Shown: positions 6,620 through 14,626 of the stretch, one piece after another
How the letters are laid out: each line of letters opens with the position of its first letter
Position numbering within the stretch: position 1 is the stretch's first letter
Assembly (NCBI GenBank): GCA_039028695.1
Contig: JBCCHN010000103.1
Location: forward strand, 1-18,810
Origin: JANQKX01 sp039028695
GTDB taxonomy: Bacteria > Pseudomonadota > Alphaproteobacteria > Kiloniellales > Kiloniellaceae
DNA length: 18,810 nucleotides
Direction of reading: 5' to 3'
Notes under the pieces: generated by a model
The model's input: only the letters and a program-made list of their open reading frames with translations
The model's database searches: none
Told to the model about the DNA's origin: nothing
Translations under genes and position numbers: made by a program

Positions 6620-6751
6620 TTAGTGCACAGTTGGCCTTTGGTCTATTGGGACGGTGGCCTCTGGGGCCGTTGGTCTGCAGCCCAAGACGCCATGGGGCCG
6701 TTTTGTGTCGTAGTGCCTCCTCCGGCTTTCGATGATGATTTGAGTTTCACG
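6620..6751 (-). pseudogene. C-terminal remnant of an IS3-family transposase (OrfB/integrase core)
   Basis: On minus the frame reads RETQIIIESRRRHYDTKRPH then GVLGCRPTAPEA and ends DQRPTVH-stop. This is the familiar tail of IS3-group transposases (I-E-x-W-R-x-x-Y-N-x-x-R-P-H-S-x-L-G-Y-R-P-P-A-P-E). Only about 43 codons survive: the frame is closed upstream by a TAG three codons before the match, the conserved W and N are already lost, and nothing transposase-like continues past ~6770. It records an old insertion near the tRNA relics. Confidence 0.75.
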
Positions 6752-7135
6752 CGATCTCTAGCAGGGAACACCACCGAACCCTGCACCGCCGCAGATGGCG
6801 CGACGGTTAAGTAGTACGGCCAGAGACCGCCGCACAACATTCAATTCATGAAAGTTCAGCTGACTGTTCTCGCATATTCGTTGTCGAATATGACCATTGA
6901 GAGTGACCCCTTGCCTAACCACTATACCAATACAACCACTATTTGGCCCAACCAACAACTCCGCCGGCGCCAGAAACTTAATACATCGGTGGTTCGGCAT
7001 AGGTGTTGTCAATCCGGTTCCTTCGAGAAAAGAGGACAATCAGATGTCCAGGAAGCGGTTACCAGTCGAGCCGACCATCAGTTGGCGACGGCCGTTCCGC
7101 GCCCCGTCTAGAGCTTCAAAGCAGGGCGAAGCAGC
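6752..7135. other. Gene-free stretch upstream of the cyclase gene
   Basis: About 380 bases with no convincing coding frame. It includes a perfect small hairpin at 6873-6892 and presumably the cyclase promoter, which I could not place. Just before the cyclase start the motif GAAGCAG recurs several times. Confidence 0.4.
6873..6892. repeat. Perfect short palindrome
   Basis: CATATTCG and CGAATATG are perfect eight-base arms around TTGT. No U-tract follows. It sits in the gene-free region before the cyclase and could be an operator or a chance hairpin. Confidence 0.35.
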
Positions 7136-8479
7136 GTGAAGCAGGGCCGGGCCGGGCAGCAGGAGACGTTGGCGCAGACCTTTCTGGAGGCTGAGCGGTC
7201 CGGCCTCCGCTTCGCCATCACGGGGCGTCTGGTGGCGCTCGGGCTGATTGGGCTCTTCATGGTGCTGTCTCGCATGCACGACCCAACCCATGCACTCGAG
7301 TTGGCGGTCGGCATAGCCGGCTTCGCCGCGCTCGGCCTGATCCATCTCGCCCTGATCGGCACACGCTTCGACCGGCACTGGCTCAAATACCTTTTCATTA
7401 CCCTGGATATCGCAATCCTATCCTGGCTGGTCGCGACCCAACCGATCTACGACACGATTGACGTGCCCCAGGTGATGACCTTCCGCCACACGACATTTCC
7501 CTTTTATTACCTTTTTATCGCTGTCGCCGCCTTCAGCTACTCGCCGGGCCTGGTGCTTTGGGCAGGGGCGGCCGGGGCGACCGGCTGGCTTGGCGCCTTT
7601 GCTTGGACGATCCGCAACATGGATCAGCGTTATACCTGGACCGATATCGGCACAGCACCGACCACTGAGTTCTTTCTTGAGATCTTCTTGAGCCCCAATT
7701 TCGTTGGCACCGGCAGTCGAATTCAAGAAGCGGTCGCCTATCTGGTGGTCGCCGTGCTGATCGCTGCGGTGATGTGGCGTGCCCGGCGCACGGTTCAACG
7801 GCAGCTCGAGCTCGACGAGGAGCGGCGCACCCTGGGCGATGTGTTCGGGCGCTATGTGCCCAAAGCGATCGCCCATGCGCTGATTACCGACCGGGGTCTC
7901 CTCGAGCCGGTTGAGGGCACGGCAACGGTACTTTTCATCGACGTCGCCGGTTTCACTAAGATGACCGCAGCAAACGCACCCCGGCGCATCGTCGGTGTGC
8001 TCAACGCCTTTTTCGAGCGGGCGACCGGTATCATCTCGCACCACGGCGGTGTGGTCACCCAGTTCATTGGCGACGCCATCATGGCGAGCTTCAACCTGCC
8101 GGCCGAGGATCCGGAACACGCCACCAAAGCGCTCGCCGCCGCACTCGAAATCGCAACCCTGGTCGAGCGCGAGCGCTTCAACCAGAAGCATCTTTCGATT
8201 CGCGCCGGAATCGCGAGCGGCCCGGTGATCGCCGGCAGCGTCGGCGGCGGCGGGCGCCAAGTCTATTCGCTCTACGGCGACACTGTCAACCTCTCGGCAC
8301 GCCTGGAATCCCTCAACAAGGCGCAGGGCACGACGATCCTGCTCGACAGCAAGACTGCCGAGCGTTTGGATGGCGTGCCCCTGCGCGCAATCGGCAAGGT
8401 CGCGGTGCGCGGCTTCGCGGAGCCGATTGCGGTGTTTACGGTGACGAGGAAGACCCAGTTGGCACTTCAAAAGAGCTGA
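7136..8479 (+). CDS. Membrane-anchored class III adenylate/guanylate cyclase
   Basis: A 447-aa enzyme predicted to make cyclic AMP or GMP from the nucleoside triphosphate at the inner membrane. The N-terminal ~220 residues hold about six hydrophobic segments (near 26-45, 55-75, 84-101, 122-137, 139-158, 198-215). A linker with ELDEERRTLGDVFGRYVP leads into the catalytic domain (about 260-440). Metal ligands are Asp269 (LFIDVAGFT) and Asp313 (IGDAIMASF); the transition-state pair is Asn385 and Arg389 (GDTVNLSARLE). The base-selecting positions read Gln309 and Ser378 instead of the usual Lys and Asp/Thr. The start codon is GTG with AGGG nine bases upstream. GC content is clearly higher than on the island side. 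No partner gene is adjacent, so it is probably monocistronic. Confidence 0.9.
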   Translation: MKQGRAGQQETLAQTFLEAERSGLRFAITGRLVALGLIGLFMVLSRMHDPTHALELAVGIAGFAALGLIHLALIGTRFDRHWLKYLFITLDIAILSWLVATQPIYDTIDVPQVMTFRHTTFPFYYLFIAVAAFSYSPGLVLWAGAAGATGWLGAFAWTIRNMDQRYTWTDIGTAPTTEFFLEIFLSPNFVGTGSRIQEAVAYLVVAVLIAAVMWRARRTVQRQLELDEERRTLGDVFGRYVPKAIAHALITDRGLLEPVEGTATVLFIDVAGFTKMTAANAPRRIVGVLNAFFERATGIISHHGGVVTQFIGDAIMASFNLPAEDPEHATKALAAALEIATLVERERFNQKHLSIRAGIASGPVIAGSVGGGGRQVYSLYGDTVNLSARLESLNKAQGTTILLDSKTAERLDGVPLRAIGKVAVRGFAEPIAVFTVTRKTQLALQKS

Positions 8480-9122
8480 CGCGGATCATTGCACGGGCCG
8501 TACGATAGGGTGTCATGGACGGCTCCGACCCACGGCGATCAGAATGGAACAAACCATGCAAACCGCATTTACACGCGCGCATGTTGGAGTGCAGACTTTG
8601 GGCTACAAGTATCACATAGCTGGGATTTCCGACGATGTGAGTATCGGCAAGGATCTTTTGGCATTGAAGCCGGACCATATGTGCGCCGTATTCGATGCAA
8701 GGCGTGCCCTTGGCGAACCACCCTCACCTTGAACTTATTCTCCAACTAACACTGGAAACATTCCCTCGTATCTACAAGGCTGTTAAGGATCAGGCTTGGT
8801 ACCATCCGGCACTTGCGCAGCAGCAGATTTTCATCGAAGAATGCGGAATAGGTATACGTCGGTCTAAAGGTGACATCTTTTCAGGTCAGCCAACTGGATA
8901 ATCTTCTGATCTCTCCGCACCCATTTGGAATGATGTAATTTTAGTCAAGCCTTCAGAAGACCGTGCGCCGAGGATAACCAATTACAATATCGAGGACTCT
9001 GGTGAAATGAAGTCGGCTTTGTTGCCATTTAGCCAGGAAAGTATAACCTGGCGGCTCTTTGATCGGCCGACGATCGCCCAAAGGTCAAAATCGCCACACC
9101 ATAGGCGTCAGCCCTTAGGCAA
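8480..9122 (+). other. Stretch with two short overlapping frames, possible gene relic
   Basis: No gene of normal size. A 62-codon frame (8544-8732) and a 68-codon frame (8695-8901) overlap in different phases and both have protein-like composition, the second with LELILQLTLETFPRIYKAVK then DQAWYHPALAQQQIFIEE. They could be one former gene split by a frameshift, but I recognise neither. The end near 9123 must contain the promoter of the ABC genes. Confidence 0.3.
9032..9052. promoter_or_regulatory. Small inverted repeat before the ABC operon
   Basis: GCCAGG and CCTGGC form perfect six-base arms around a nine-base loop, about 70 bases before the ATPase start. Could be an operator or a weak transcription end; no T-tract follows directly. 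Confidence 0.25.
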
Positions 9123-9875
9123 ATGGTAACGAAATTGAATGACGCAGCGCTTTCAATTGAGAAGGTCACTTTCCGTTTTGGGGCCAAGTTGGCGCTGGAT
9201 CAGGTTTCCTTTTCCTTGCGCGCCGGACAGTTTTGCGCGCTCTTGGGGCCGAATGGGGCCGGCAAATCGACTCTCTTCAATCTGCTCACCCGTCTGATCG
9301 TGAGTCAGGAGGGAGGTCTGTCTATTGCCGGCTACGATCTTGCCAAGGCACCGAGAGCTGCTCTTTCTCGGGTCGGCGCGGTGTTTCAAGAGCAAACTCT
9401 AGATCTCGACCTATCGGCACAGCGCAATTTGACCTATTTTGCAGCTCTGCACGGTTTGTCCGGGCCGAAAGCGCGACGCCGGATCGATGAAGCGCTGGAG
9501 CGCCTCGGGATCGCGGATAGGGCTTCGGAAAAGGTGCGCACCTTAAACGGCGGGCATCGGCGCCGCTTGGAAATTGCTCGTTCCCTGATTCATGAACCGG
9601 CCGTCATGCTGCTCGACGAGCCTACCGTCGGATTGGACGCTGCGAGCCGCCGTGCCATAATCGAGCATGTCCATGCCCTCTGCGCCGACAAGAGCCTCAC
9701 TGTCCTTTGGGCAACCCATCTGGTGGATGAGGTGGAGGCCCAAGACCGACTGGTCATCCTGCATCGGGGCAAGTTGCTAGCGGACGGCATCGCTGAAGAG
9801 ATCGCGGCCGGCCACACCTTGACGGAGCGGTTTCTGTCCCTAACCGCCTCAGAGTTGGAAGAGGCGTTGGCCTGA
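9123..9875 (+). CDS. ABC transporter ATP-binding protein of the PQQ/alcohol-oxidation-linked type
   Basis: A 250-aa ATPase subunit energising an ABC-2 exporter or exchanger. Walker A is GPNGAGKST (42-50), the Q-loop Gln89 (AVFQE), Walker B VMLLDEPTVGLD (161-172) and the H-loop His199 (WATH). The signature reads LNGGHRRR (141-148) instead of LSGGQ, a deviation I remember from the ATPases found beside PQQ-dependent alcohol dehydrogenase genes. Its stop overlaps the permease start (TGATG), so the two form an operon. The cluster faces pqqABCDE head-to-tail-end. The transported molecule is not known for this group; roles in PQQ-linked oxidation or export of intermediates have been proposed. Ribosome binding site AGG is weak. 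Confidence 0.9.
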   Translation: MVTKLNDAALSIEKVTFRFGAKLALDQVSFSLRAGQFCALLGPNGAGKSTLFNLLTRLIVSQEGGLSIAGYDLAKAPRAALSRVGAVFQEQTLDLDLSAQRNLTYFAALHGLSGPKARRRIDEALERLGIADRASEKVRTLNGGHRRRLEIARSLIHEPAVMLLDEPTVGLDAASRRAIIEHVHALCADKSLTVLWATHLVDEVEAQDRLVILHRGKLLADGIAEEIAAGHTLTERFLSLTASELEEALA

Positions 9876-10669
9876 TGCCTTATCTGATCTGCCTGCAAGC
9901 AATCATCGCCCGGGAGTGTCTTCGCTTTATGGGGCAGAGAGGCCGCTTTGTCGCGGCCTTGGTGCGCCCGCTGGTGTGGCTACTGATTTTTGCTGCTGGC
10001 TTTCGCGCGGCGCTGGGTCTGTCGATCCTTCCACCTTATCCCACCCAAATCACCTACGAGATTTATATCGTCCCCGGCCTCTGTGCCATGGTGCAACTTT
10101 TCAACGGCATGCAAAGCTCGCTTAGCTTGGTTTACGACCGGGAAATGGGCTCAATGCGTCTGCTATTGACCAGCCCCATGCCACGTTGGTGGCTTTTGAC
10201 CTGTAAGCTGATCGCGGGGACCTCGATTTCCTTGCTACAGGTCTATGCCTTCCTGGCCATCGCCGCGGCCTTCGGCATTCTGATGCCCTGGCAAGGTTAT
10301 CTTTTGGTCTTTCCGGCCCTTCTTTTAAGCGGCCTGATGCTCGGCGCCTTGGGGCTCGCCCTCTCGTCTACGATCAAACAGTTGGAAAATTTCGCCGGGG
10401 TCATGAACTTTGTCATCTTCCCCATGTATTTTCTTTCAACCGCGCTTTATCCGCTTTCCATGATGGCAGAAAGTTCGGCCTTGTTGGGAAACCTTTGCGC
10501 CTTAAACCCCTTTACCCACGCGGTCGAATTGATCCGTTTTGCGCTCTATGGGGAATTCAACCCGGAGGCAACCGCTTGGACCCTGCTGACCTTGATCCTA
10601 TTTCTGGGATTTGCCGTTTGGGGATATGATCCGGCGCGCGGCGTGTTGCGTCGTAAGCTGGGACCTTAG
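9875..10669 (+). CDS. ABC-2 type permease, PQQ-linked (PedC-like)
   Basis: A 264-aa membrane protein with about six hydrophobic segments: near 25-45 (LVRPLVWLLIFAAGFRAAL), 60-80, 105-135, 140-165, 170-195 and 230-255. The motif YDREMGSMRLLLTSPMPRWW is the typical cytoplasmic loop of ABC-2 permeases coupling to the ATPase, and NPFTHAVELIRFALYG is the conserved segment near the end. It starts on the last base of the ATPase stop. I place it with the permeases found in PQQ-dependent alcohol oxidation clusters. Its stop (TAG) interlocks with the pqqE stop on the other strand, with a 4-base overlap. Substrate unknown. Confidence 0.88.
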   Translation: MPYLICLQAIIARECLRFMGQRGRFVAALVRPLVWLLIFAAGFRAALGLSILPPYPTQITYEIYIVPGLCAMVQLFNGMQSSLSLVYDREMGSMRLLLTSPMPRWWLLTCKLIAGTSISLLQVYAFLAIAAAFGILMPWQGYLLVFPALLLSGLMLGALGLALSSTIKQLENFAGVMNFVIFPMYFLSTALYPLSMMAESSALLGNLCALNPFTHAVELIRFALYGEFNPEATAWTLLTLILFLGFAVWGYDPARGVLRRKLGP

Positions 10670-11793
10670 GAATCGGCGCGCGATAAGGTCTGTGTTGATC
10701 CGCCATAGCCCCGATAGATGATCTCTGCCGCTTCTTCCGCAGCGGACTCAGCCAGCTCCAGGATTTCGTGGTGCCGTCCGGTGCGATGGCACACCGGATC
10801 GGTCTCCCCGGCATCGCCCGCCAGGGCCAACGCCTGGCAACGGCAGCCGCCCCAATCCACCTCACGCCTGTCGCAGACCTTGCAAAGATCCGGCATCCAA
10901 TCCGTGCCCCGATAGGCATTAAAAGCTGCACTCTCGTACCAGATTTCCGAGAGGCTTTTATCAAGTACATTTTCGAAGGTCAGATGTGGGATCGTTTCGG
11001 CTGCGTGACAGGGCAGGACCTTCCCCGAGGGAGTCACATTAAGGGATCGACGTCCCCAGCCGCCCATACAGGGCTTGGGGAAACGTGCATAATAGTCCGG
11101 CACCACCGCATCAATGACCAACTGGCCTTTCAGGCGTGCGCGGGCTGTTTCCACCGTTTCCATGGCCCGCATGACTTGCGCGCGCTTGGGCATCAAAGCG
11201 CTCCGGTTCTTGAGCGCCCACCCATAGTACTGGGCATGGGCTACTTCCAAGCGGCGCGCGCCAAGCCTAAGGGCCAGGGCGATCAACTCCTCAATTTTAT
11301 CGATGTTGTACCGGTGCACCACCGCGTTGAGAGTCAGCGGCAATCCAAGCGCGGCAACCTTGGCCGCGGTTTTCTGTTTTGCCTCAAAAGCCCCCTTGAG
11401 GCCGGCCACAAAATCGTTGATGCCGCTCTCCGGCCCTTGAACAGAAAGCTGAACGTGGTCGAGGCCCGCCTCTTCCAATGCGTCCAGTTTGTCTGCCGCT
11501 TTGCCGACGCCGGCGGTTATGAGGTTGCTGTAAAGACCCGCGGCGGCGCAGTGAGCGACCAATTCGACGATGTCTTGGCGCGCCGTCGGCTCGCCGCCCG
11601 ACAGGTGAACTTGCAAAACGCCCAGTTTGGCCGCCTCTTGAAAGACCCGCGCCCAGGTCTTGGTATCCAGTTCCGCGCTGCGCCGGTCCAGCTCAAGGGG
11701 ATTGGAGCAATAAGGACAAAGCAAAGGGCAGCGGTGCGTCAACTCCGCTAGCATCCCCATGGGGGCAGGTATAGAGGCTTGAGACATGCCCAT
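10666..11793 (-). CDS. pqqE: PqqE, radical SAM enzyme of PQQ synthesis
   Basis: A 375-aa radical S-adenosylmethionine enzyme that forms the Glu-Tyr carbon-carbon cross-link in the PqqA peptide, the first step of PQQ synthesis, with PqqD presenting the peptide. The radical SAM cluster motif is CPLLCPYC (Cys22, Cys26, Cys29), followed by HLSGGEPTARQD. The C-terminal SPASM region keeps its Cys set: PKPCMGGWG, GKVLPCHAAE, LCKVCDRREVDWGGCRCQA and DPVCHRTGRH. The length is normal for the family. Two in-frame ATGs (11793 and 11787) are possible; neither has a strong ribosome binding site. It is the last gene of the operon, 12 bases after pqqD, and its stop overlaps that of the facing ABC permease. 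Confidence 0.97.
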   Translation of the reverse strand: MGMSQASIPAPMGMLAELTHRCPLLCPYCSNPLELDRRSAELDTKTWARVFQEAAKLGVLQVHLSGGEPTARQDIVELVAHCAAAGLYSNLITAGVGKAADKLDALEEAGLDHVQLSVQGPESGINDFVAGLKGAFEAKQKTAAKVAALGLPLTLNAVVHRYNIDKIEELIALALRLGARRLEVAHAQYYGWALKNRSALMPKRAQVMRAMETVETARARLKGQLVIDAVVPDYYARFPKPCMGGWGRRSLNVTPSGKVLPCHAAETIPHLTFENVLDKSLSEIWYESAAFNAYRGTDWMPDLCKVCDRREVDWGGCRCQALALAGDAGETDPVCHRTGRHHEILELAESAAEEAAEIIYRGYGGSTQTLSRADS

Positions 11794-11805
11794 CTTTTTG
11801 TTCGG

Positions 11806-12099
11806 TCACTTAAAGGTCAGCATGGCCCTTGCTTGCATGTCTTGCAGGAAAGCACGCACATCGGGGTCGATGGTTTCCGGTCTTTCCTCGAATGCGACCG
11901 CAAGATCCGCAATGATCGCCGTGAGCGTCGCTTCTCCGTCACAGCGCTTGAGGATCTCGAGAGAGACCTGATCCAGCTTGAACACCCGCTCCGGCCCCAA
12001 CAAAGACCAATGTTCCCGCGTTTCGTCATAGCGCAGGCGCACACCGCGCGGTAAATAGGGAATGCTGTGATCGCCAAGCGCAGCGGATGATTCGCTCAT
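11806..12099 (-). CDS. pqqD: PqqD, peptide chaperone for PqqE
   Basis: A 97-aa protein that binds the PqqA peptide and delivers it to PqqE. Recognisable features are the N-terminal YLPRGVRLRYDETREHWSLL strand pair, PERVFKLDQVSLEILKRCDG, and the C-terminal helix VRAFLQDMQARAML. Length is typical (about 90-100 aa). I chose ATG 12099, five bases after the pqqC stop. The open frame runs up to 12186, but that extension lies within pqqC and has no PqqD similarity. PqqD is separate here, neither fused to PqqC nor to PqqE as in some other bacteria. Confidence 0.95.
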   Translation of the reverse strand: MSESSAALGDHSIPYLPRGVRLRYDETREHWSLLGPERVFKLDQVSLEILKRCDGEATLTAIIADLAVAFEERPETIDPDVRAFLQDMQARAMLTFK

Positions 12100-12104
12100 G
12101 AATC

Positions 12105-12851
12105 TCAATCCTGTGGGTGAAACGCACCGGGCGGAATGCGGCCTGGTGTCACATAGGCGTGCTCCAAGGCGTCCAACTGCGCCCAAAGAACATTACACTT
12201 GAAACAAAGAGCGGCAAGGACGTGTTCTTGTGTTTCCACGGTTGTTGCATATTCGCGGACATATCCAAGTGCAAAACCCGAATCCCGAGAAGCCTGAACC
12301 GGCCGCTTTTCGAAATAGGCCAAAATGTCCGGCGTTACGAAATCGTAGTTGGCCAACATGCCCTTAACCCGCGCCCCAATCGCCATGGGAGAAAACAATT
12401 CGGTCAAGGAGGAGGCGATAGCTTGCAGCAGGCTTTTCTCACGCACGAAGTGCACATAAGCCTCCACCGCAAAGCGGGTGGCAGGCAATACGCCTTCTAG
12501 GGATTCCACATAATCCCGGTCGACCCCCAAGCCATCGGTTAAAGCGACCCAACGCTTGATGCCGCCTTCATCGTCGTTTGCGCCGTCATGGTCGATGATG
12601 CGCTGGCGCCAATCGCGACGCAGTTGAGCGGACTGCATCCGCGAGAGTATCGTCGCGTCCTTCACCGGGATCATGCACTGATAATAGTAACGATTGAGCG
12701 CCCAGGCCTGCACCTGTCCTTTGTTCAATTCGCCGGCATTGAGCTTCAGCTGAAAGGGATGGAGATGGTGATAGCGGGTTCGACCGATTTCCCGCAGGGC
12801 TTCTTCAAGTCCGTCGGGGGAAAGGGGTGCCGACTCAGCAAGGGTGGTCAT
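12105..12851 (-). CDS. pqqC: PqqC, PQQ synthase (pyrroloquinoline-quinone synthase)
   Basis: A 248-aa oxidase that carries out the last ring closure and eight-electron oxidation to PQQ, without metal, in the cytoplasm. It is an all-helical protein of the TENA/HO-like fold. Family landmarks: RYHHLHPFQLKLNAGELNKG, WALNRYYYQCMIPVKDATIL, the IIDHDGANDDEGGIKRW stretch with active-site His, ELFSPMAIGAR and the end LWAQLDALEHAYV. Length is standard. Its ATG overlaps the pqqB stop by four bases (ATGA), showing translational coupling; pqqD follows after five bases. Confidence 0.97.
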   Translation of the reverse strand: MTTLAESAPLSPDGLEEALREIGRTRYHHLHPFQLKLNAGELNKGQVQAWALNRYYYQCMIPVKDATILSRMQSAQLRRDWRQRIIDHDGANDDEGGIKRWVALTDGLGVDRDYVESLEGVLPATRFAVEAYVHFVREKSLLQAIASSLTELFSPMAIGARVKGMLANYDFVTPDILAYFEKRPVQASRDSGFALGYVREYATTVETQEHVLAALCFKCNVLWAQLDALEHAYVTPGRIPPGAFHPQD

Positions 12852-13762
12852 AGAGAAATCTCCATGCCGTCGTAAGCAATCTCCCAGCCGGCCTCCTCGG
12901 CTTGCCTTCGCTCGGGACCATCATCAATCAAAGTCGGGTTGGTGTTGTTGATATGAACAAAAATTTTTTGGGCAATCTCTGCCTTTGCAAAAGCGGCAAT
13001 ACTGCCCTCAGGGCCCGACATGGAGATATGCCCCATCCGGCGCCCGGTCTTTTTCCCAGCACCCGATTGGATCATCTCATCGTCCTGCCAAAGCGTGCCG
13101 TCAAACAATAAAAGCGACGCCCCCCTCAGCCGTTTGAAGAGGCTATCGGGGACATGGGCACATCCGGGAATGTAATAAAGCGTGCTACCAGTCCTCTTGG
13201 AACTCACCCGCACGCCGATGGTGTTTTCGCCTTCGGCACCGATATCAGGTTCACCCTCTTCCAAATAGAGGGGCACCTTGCCGGGAACGGCGAAGGTCTC
13301 CACCTCCAGGCCCGGCAACAGCTCTTTCGTCGCGCCTAATTCAATCGCTTTTCGGGACACAAATTTGGGGTCGAGGGCGTCGAAAACCCGATTGTCCTTC
13401 AGGGCTTTCAAAACGCTCGCGGTGCCATAAAGGGTAAATCGCTGCTTTTCCCGAAGGGTCAATAGACCGGCGATGTGATCAATGTCGCCATTCGTGACCA
13501 GCACGGCTCCAATTGGCGTGTGGCGCGGCGTTTGGCGTGGCTGAAGAGCGGGTGTCTGTATAATTTGTTGGCGTATGTCCGGCGAACAATTCAGCAGTAG
13601 CCAATCCTCACCGCTTACCGAAACAGCTAAAGAAGATTGTGTTCGAGCCTGGACACGCGGATCGCCATCCCAAAATCGTGCACACACCGGGCCGCGGCAG
13701 TTCCACTGGGGAAAACCGCCACCTGCCGCGGCGCCCACTACAATGGCACGGAGGCCCGTCAT
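12848..13762 (-). CDS. pqqB: PqqB, metallo-hydrolase-fold enzyme of PQQ synthesis
   Basis: A 304-aa metallo-beta-lactamase-fold protein acting between PqqE and PqqC, shown in other bacteria to hydroxylate the tyrosine part of the intermediate. Landmarks: VVGAAAGGGFPQWNC at the N-terminus, ARTQSSLAVSV, LLLNCSPDIRQQI, the metal site TNGDIDHIAGLLTLRE (Asp93, Asp95, His96), MGHISMSGPEGSI and HINNTNP. One oddity: the usual C-x-C-x-x-C zinc motif reads WNCRGPVC, so the middle Cys (position 24) is Gly, a single-base TGC to GGC difference. The gene starts 37 bases after pqqA, overlaps pqqC by four bases, and otherwise looks intact. Confidence 0.96.
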   Translation of the reverse strand: MTGLRAIVVGAAAGGGFPQWNCRGPVCARFWDGDPRVQARTQSSLAVSVSGEDWLLLNCSPDIRQQIIQTPALQPRQTPRHTPIGAVLVTNGDIDHIAGLLTLREKQRFTLYGTASVLKALKDNRVFDALDPKFVSRKAIELGATKELLPGLEVETFAVPGKVPLYLEEGEPDIGAEGENTIGVRVSSKRTGSTLYYIPGCAHVPDSLFKRLRGASLLLFDGTLWQDDEMIQSGAGKKTGRRMGHISMSGPEGSIAAFAKAEIAQKIFVHINNTNPTLIDDGPERRQAEEAGWEIAYDGMEISL

Positions 13763-13799
13763 CAGAAAACCTCTCCGCCACCATATCGCTCAGATGATT

Positions 13800-13877
13800 T
13801 TAAAGCTCAGCCGGAAAGTACATATTGATTTCCATACCGACACAGATTTCTTCAATAAGCGGTGCCGACCATTTCAT
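13800..13877 (-). CDS. pqqA: PqqA, precursor peptide of PQQ
   Basis: A 25-residue peptide, too short for usual gene finders, whose Glu16 and Tyr20 are the atoms that become PQQ. It begins MKWSAPLIEE, and the core GMEINMYFPAEL holds the invariant E-x-x-x-Y spacing. A GGAGA ribosome binding site lies about six bases before the ATG. The gene is first in the operon, 37 bases before pqqB. An ATG five bases on is out of frame. Upstream on minus, TACAAT (13903-13908) could be a -10 box, but I see no convincing -35. Confidence 0.93.
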   Translation of the reverse strand: MKWSAPLIEEICVGMEINMYFPAEL

Positions 13878-14626
13878 GACAATCTCCATTTTTATTAGCA
13901 TAATTGTAAGTTATTTTACCGCTAAAGCTTCGCGCTAGTTTTCCACTTTACTGAAAATAGGGAGATTTAGCTGGGGCGCAACTGATTTGATGTCACATTT
14001 TCAGACAAACATGAAAGGAGGGAAAGATCAATCTCCACCACCGAGCGCCCAATTTCACTCTTCCAGCGGCTCTTACGCTCCTCGGTATCCGAAACCTCCA
14101 AAGTTCGTCCGAAATACTAGGTAGATCCCTGCATAGGATTTCGATGACGGATAGGTCTTGACATCCATCATCACACTATTTGCCGAAAACACATCGACAA
14201 AGCGCCCATTGGATCGCCTACCGACCAAGTAAGATATCTGTTGGATCGAGTTTTTGCTCATTGGTCCTGGGTGACATCTCTTTTGCGAATTGGGACATTA
14301 CGATTTTGGCTCAAGCCATATGTCTCTTGAACAAATTAAGGCCTCATTCTGCCGAAACAAACGCGACTTGGAAGGGATTGCACAAGGCGTGCTTTGTATT
14401 CCCTAGATCCCACCTCTCCACCACCTGAGCGATGAGTCGCTTTCCAATGAAGATGGCTTTTCTGGCACAACATATGGCAGTTGCGACAATTGAAGCGAAT
14501 GCCATCTGGCCCCAATTTTAAGAAGGAGATTGCGTTAGGACCTGCGAGCAAGCTCCGGGCGTAAACTCAGTGCAGCTCAGCGGATAGTCGTACAAAGCAG
14601 AGACCAAAAAGGGTGGGAAATCAGTC
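13878..14626. other. Long intergenic region between divergent pqqA and the RidA gene
   Basis: About 750 bases. The pqq promoter must lie near 13890-13960. Several frames of 60-80 codons are open on both strands (for example minus 14073-14261 and 14336-14551), but none has a ribosome binding site together with protein-like similarity I can name. A relic of a mobile element cannot be excluded. Confidence 0.4.

Noticed and set aside
6623..6814. 63-codon plus-strand frame with MGPFCVVVPPPAFDDDLSF
   Set aside because: It is the antisense of the IS3-type transposase tail, whose own frame on minus gives the recognised motif.
7418..8470. 350-codon minus-strand open frame opposite the cyclase
   Set aside because: It is the antisense of a GC-rich gene with strong cyclase motifs; its product is low-complexity in His, Asp, Arg and Gly and resembles no family.
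10768..11751. 327-codon plus-strand open frame opposite pqqE
   Set aside because: pqqE on the other strand has complete radical SAM and SPASM motifs; the plus frame is a by-product of its codon bias.
12100..12186. N-terminal extension of PqqD
   Set aside because: The bases belong to the end of pqqC, and the extra residues are not PqqD-like; ATG 12099 gives the normal length.
14073..14551. Minus-strand frames of 62 and 71 codons between pqqA and the RidA gene
   Set aside because: No ribosome binding site and no family resemblance; treated as intergenic.
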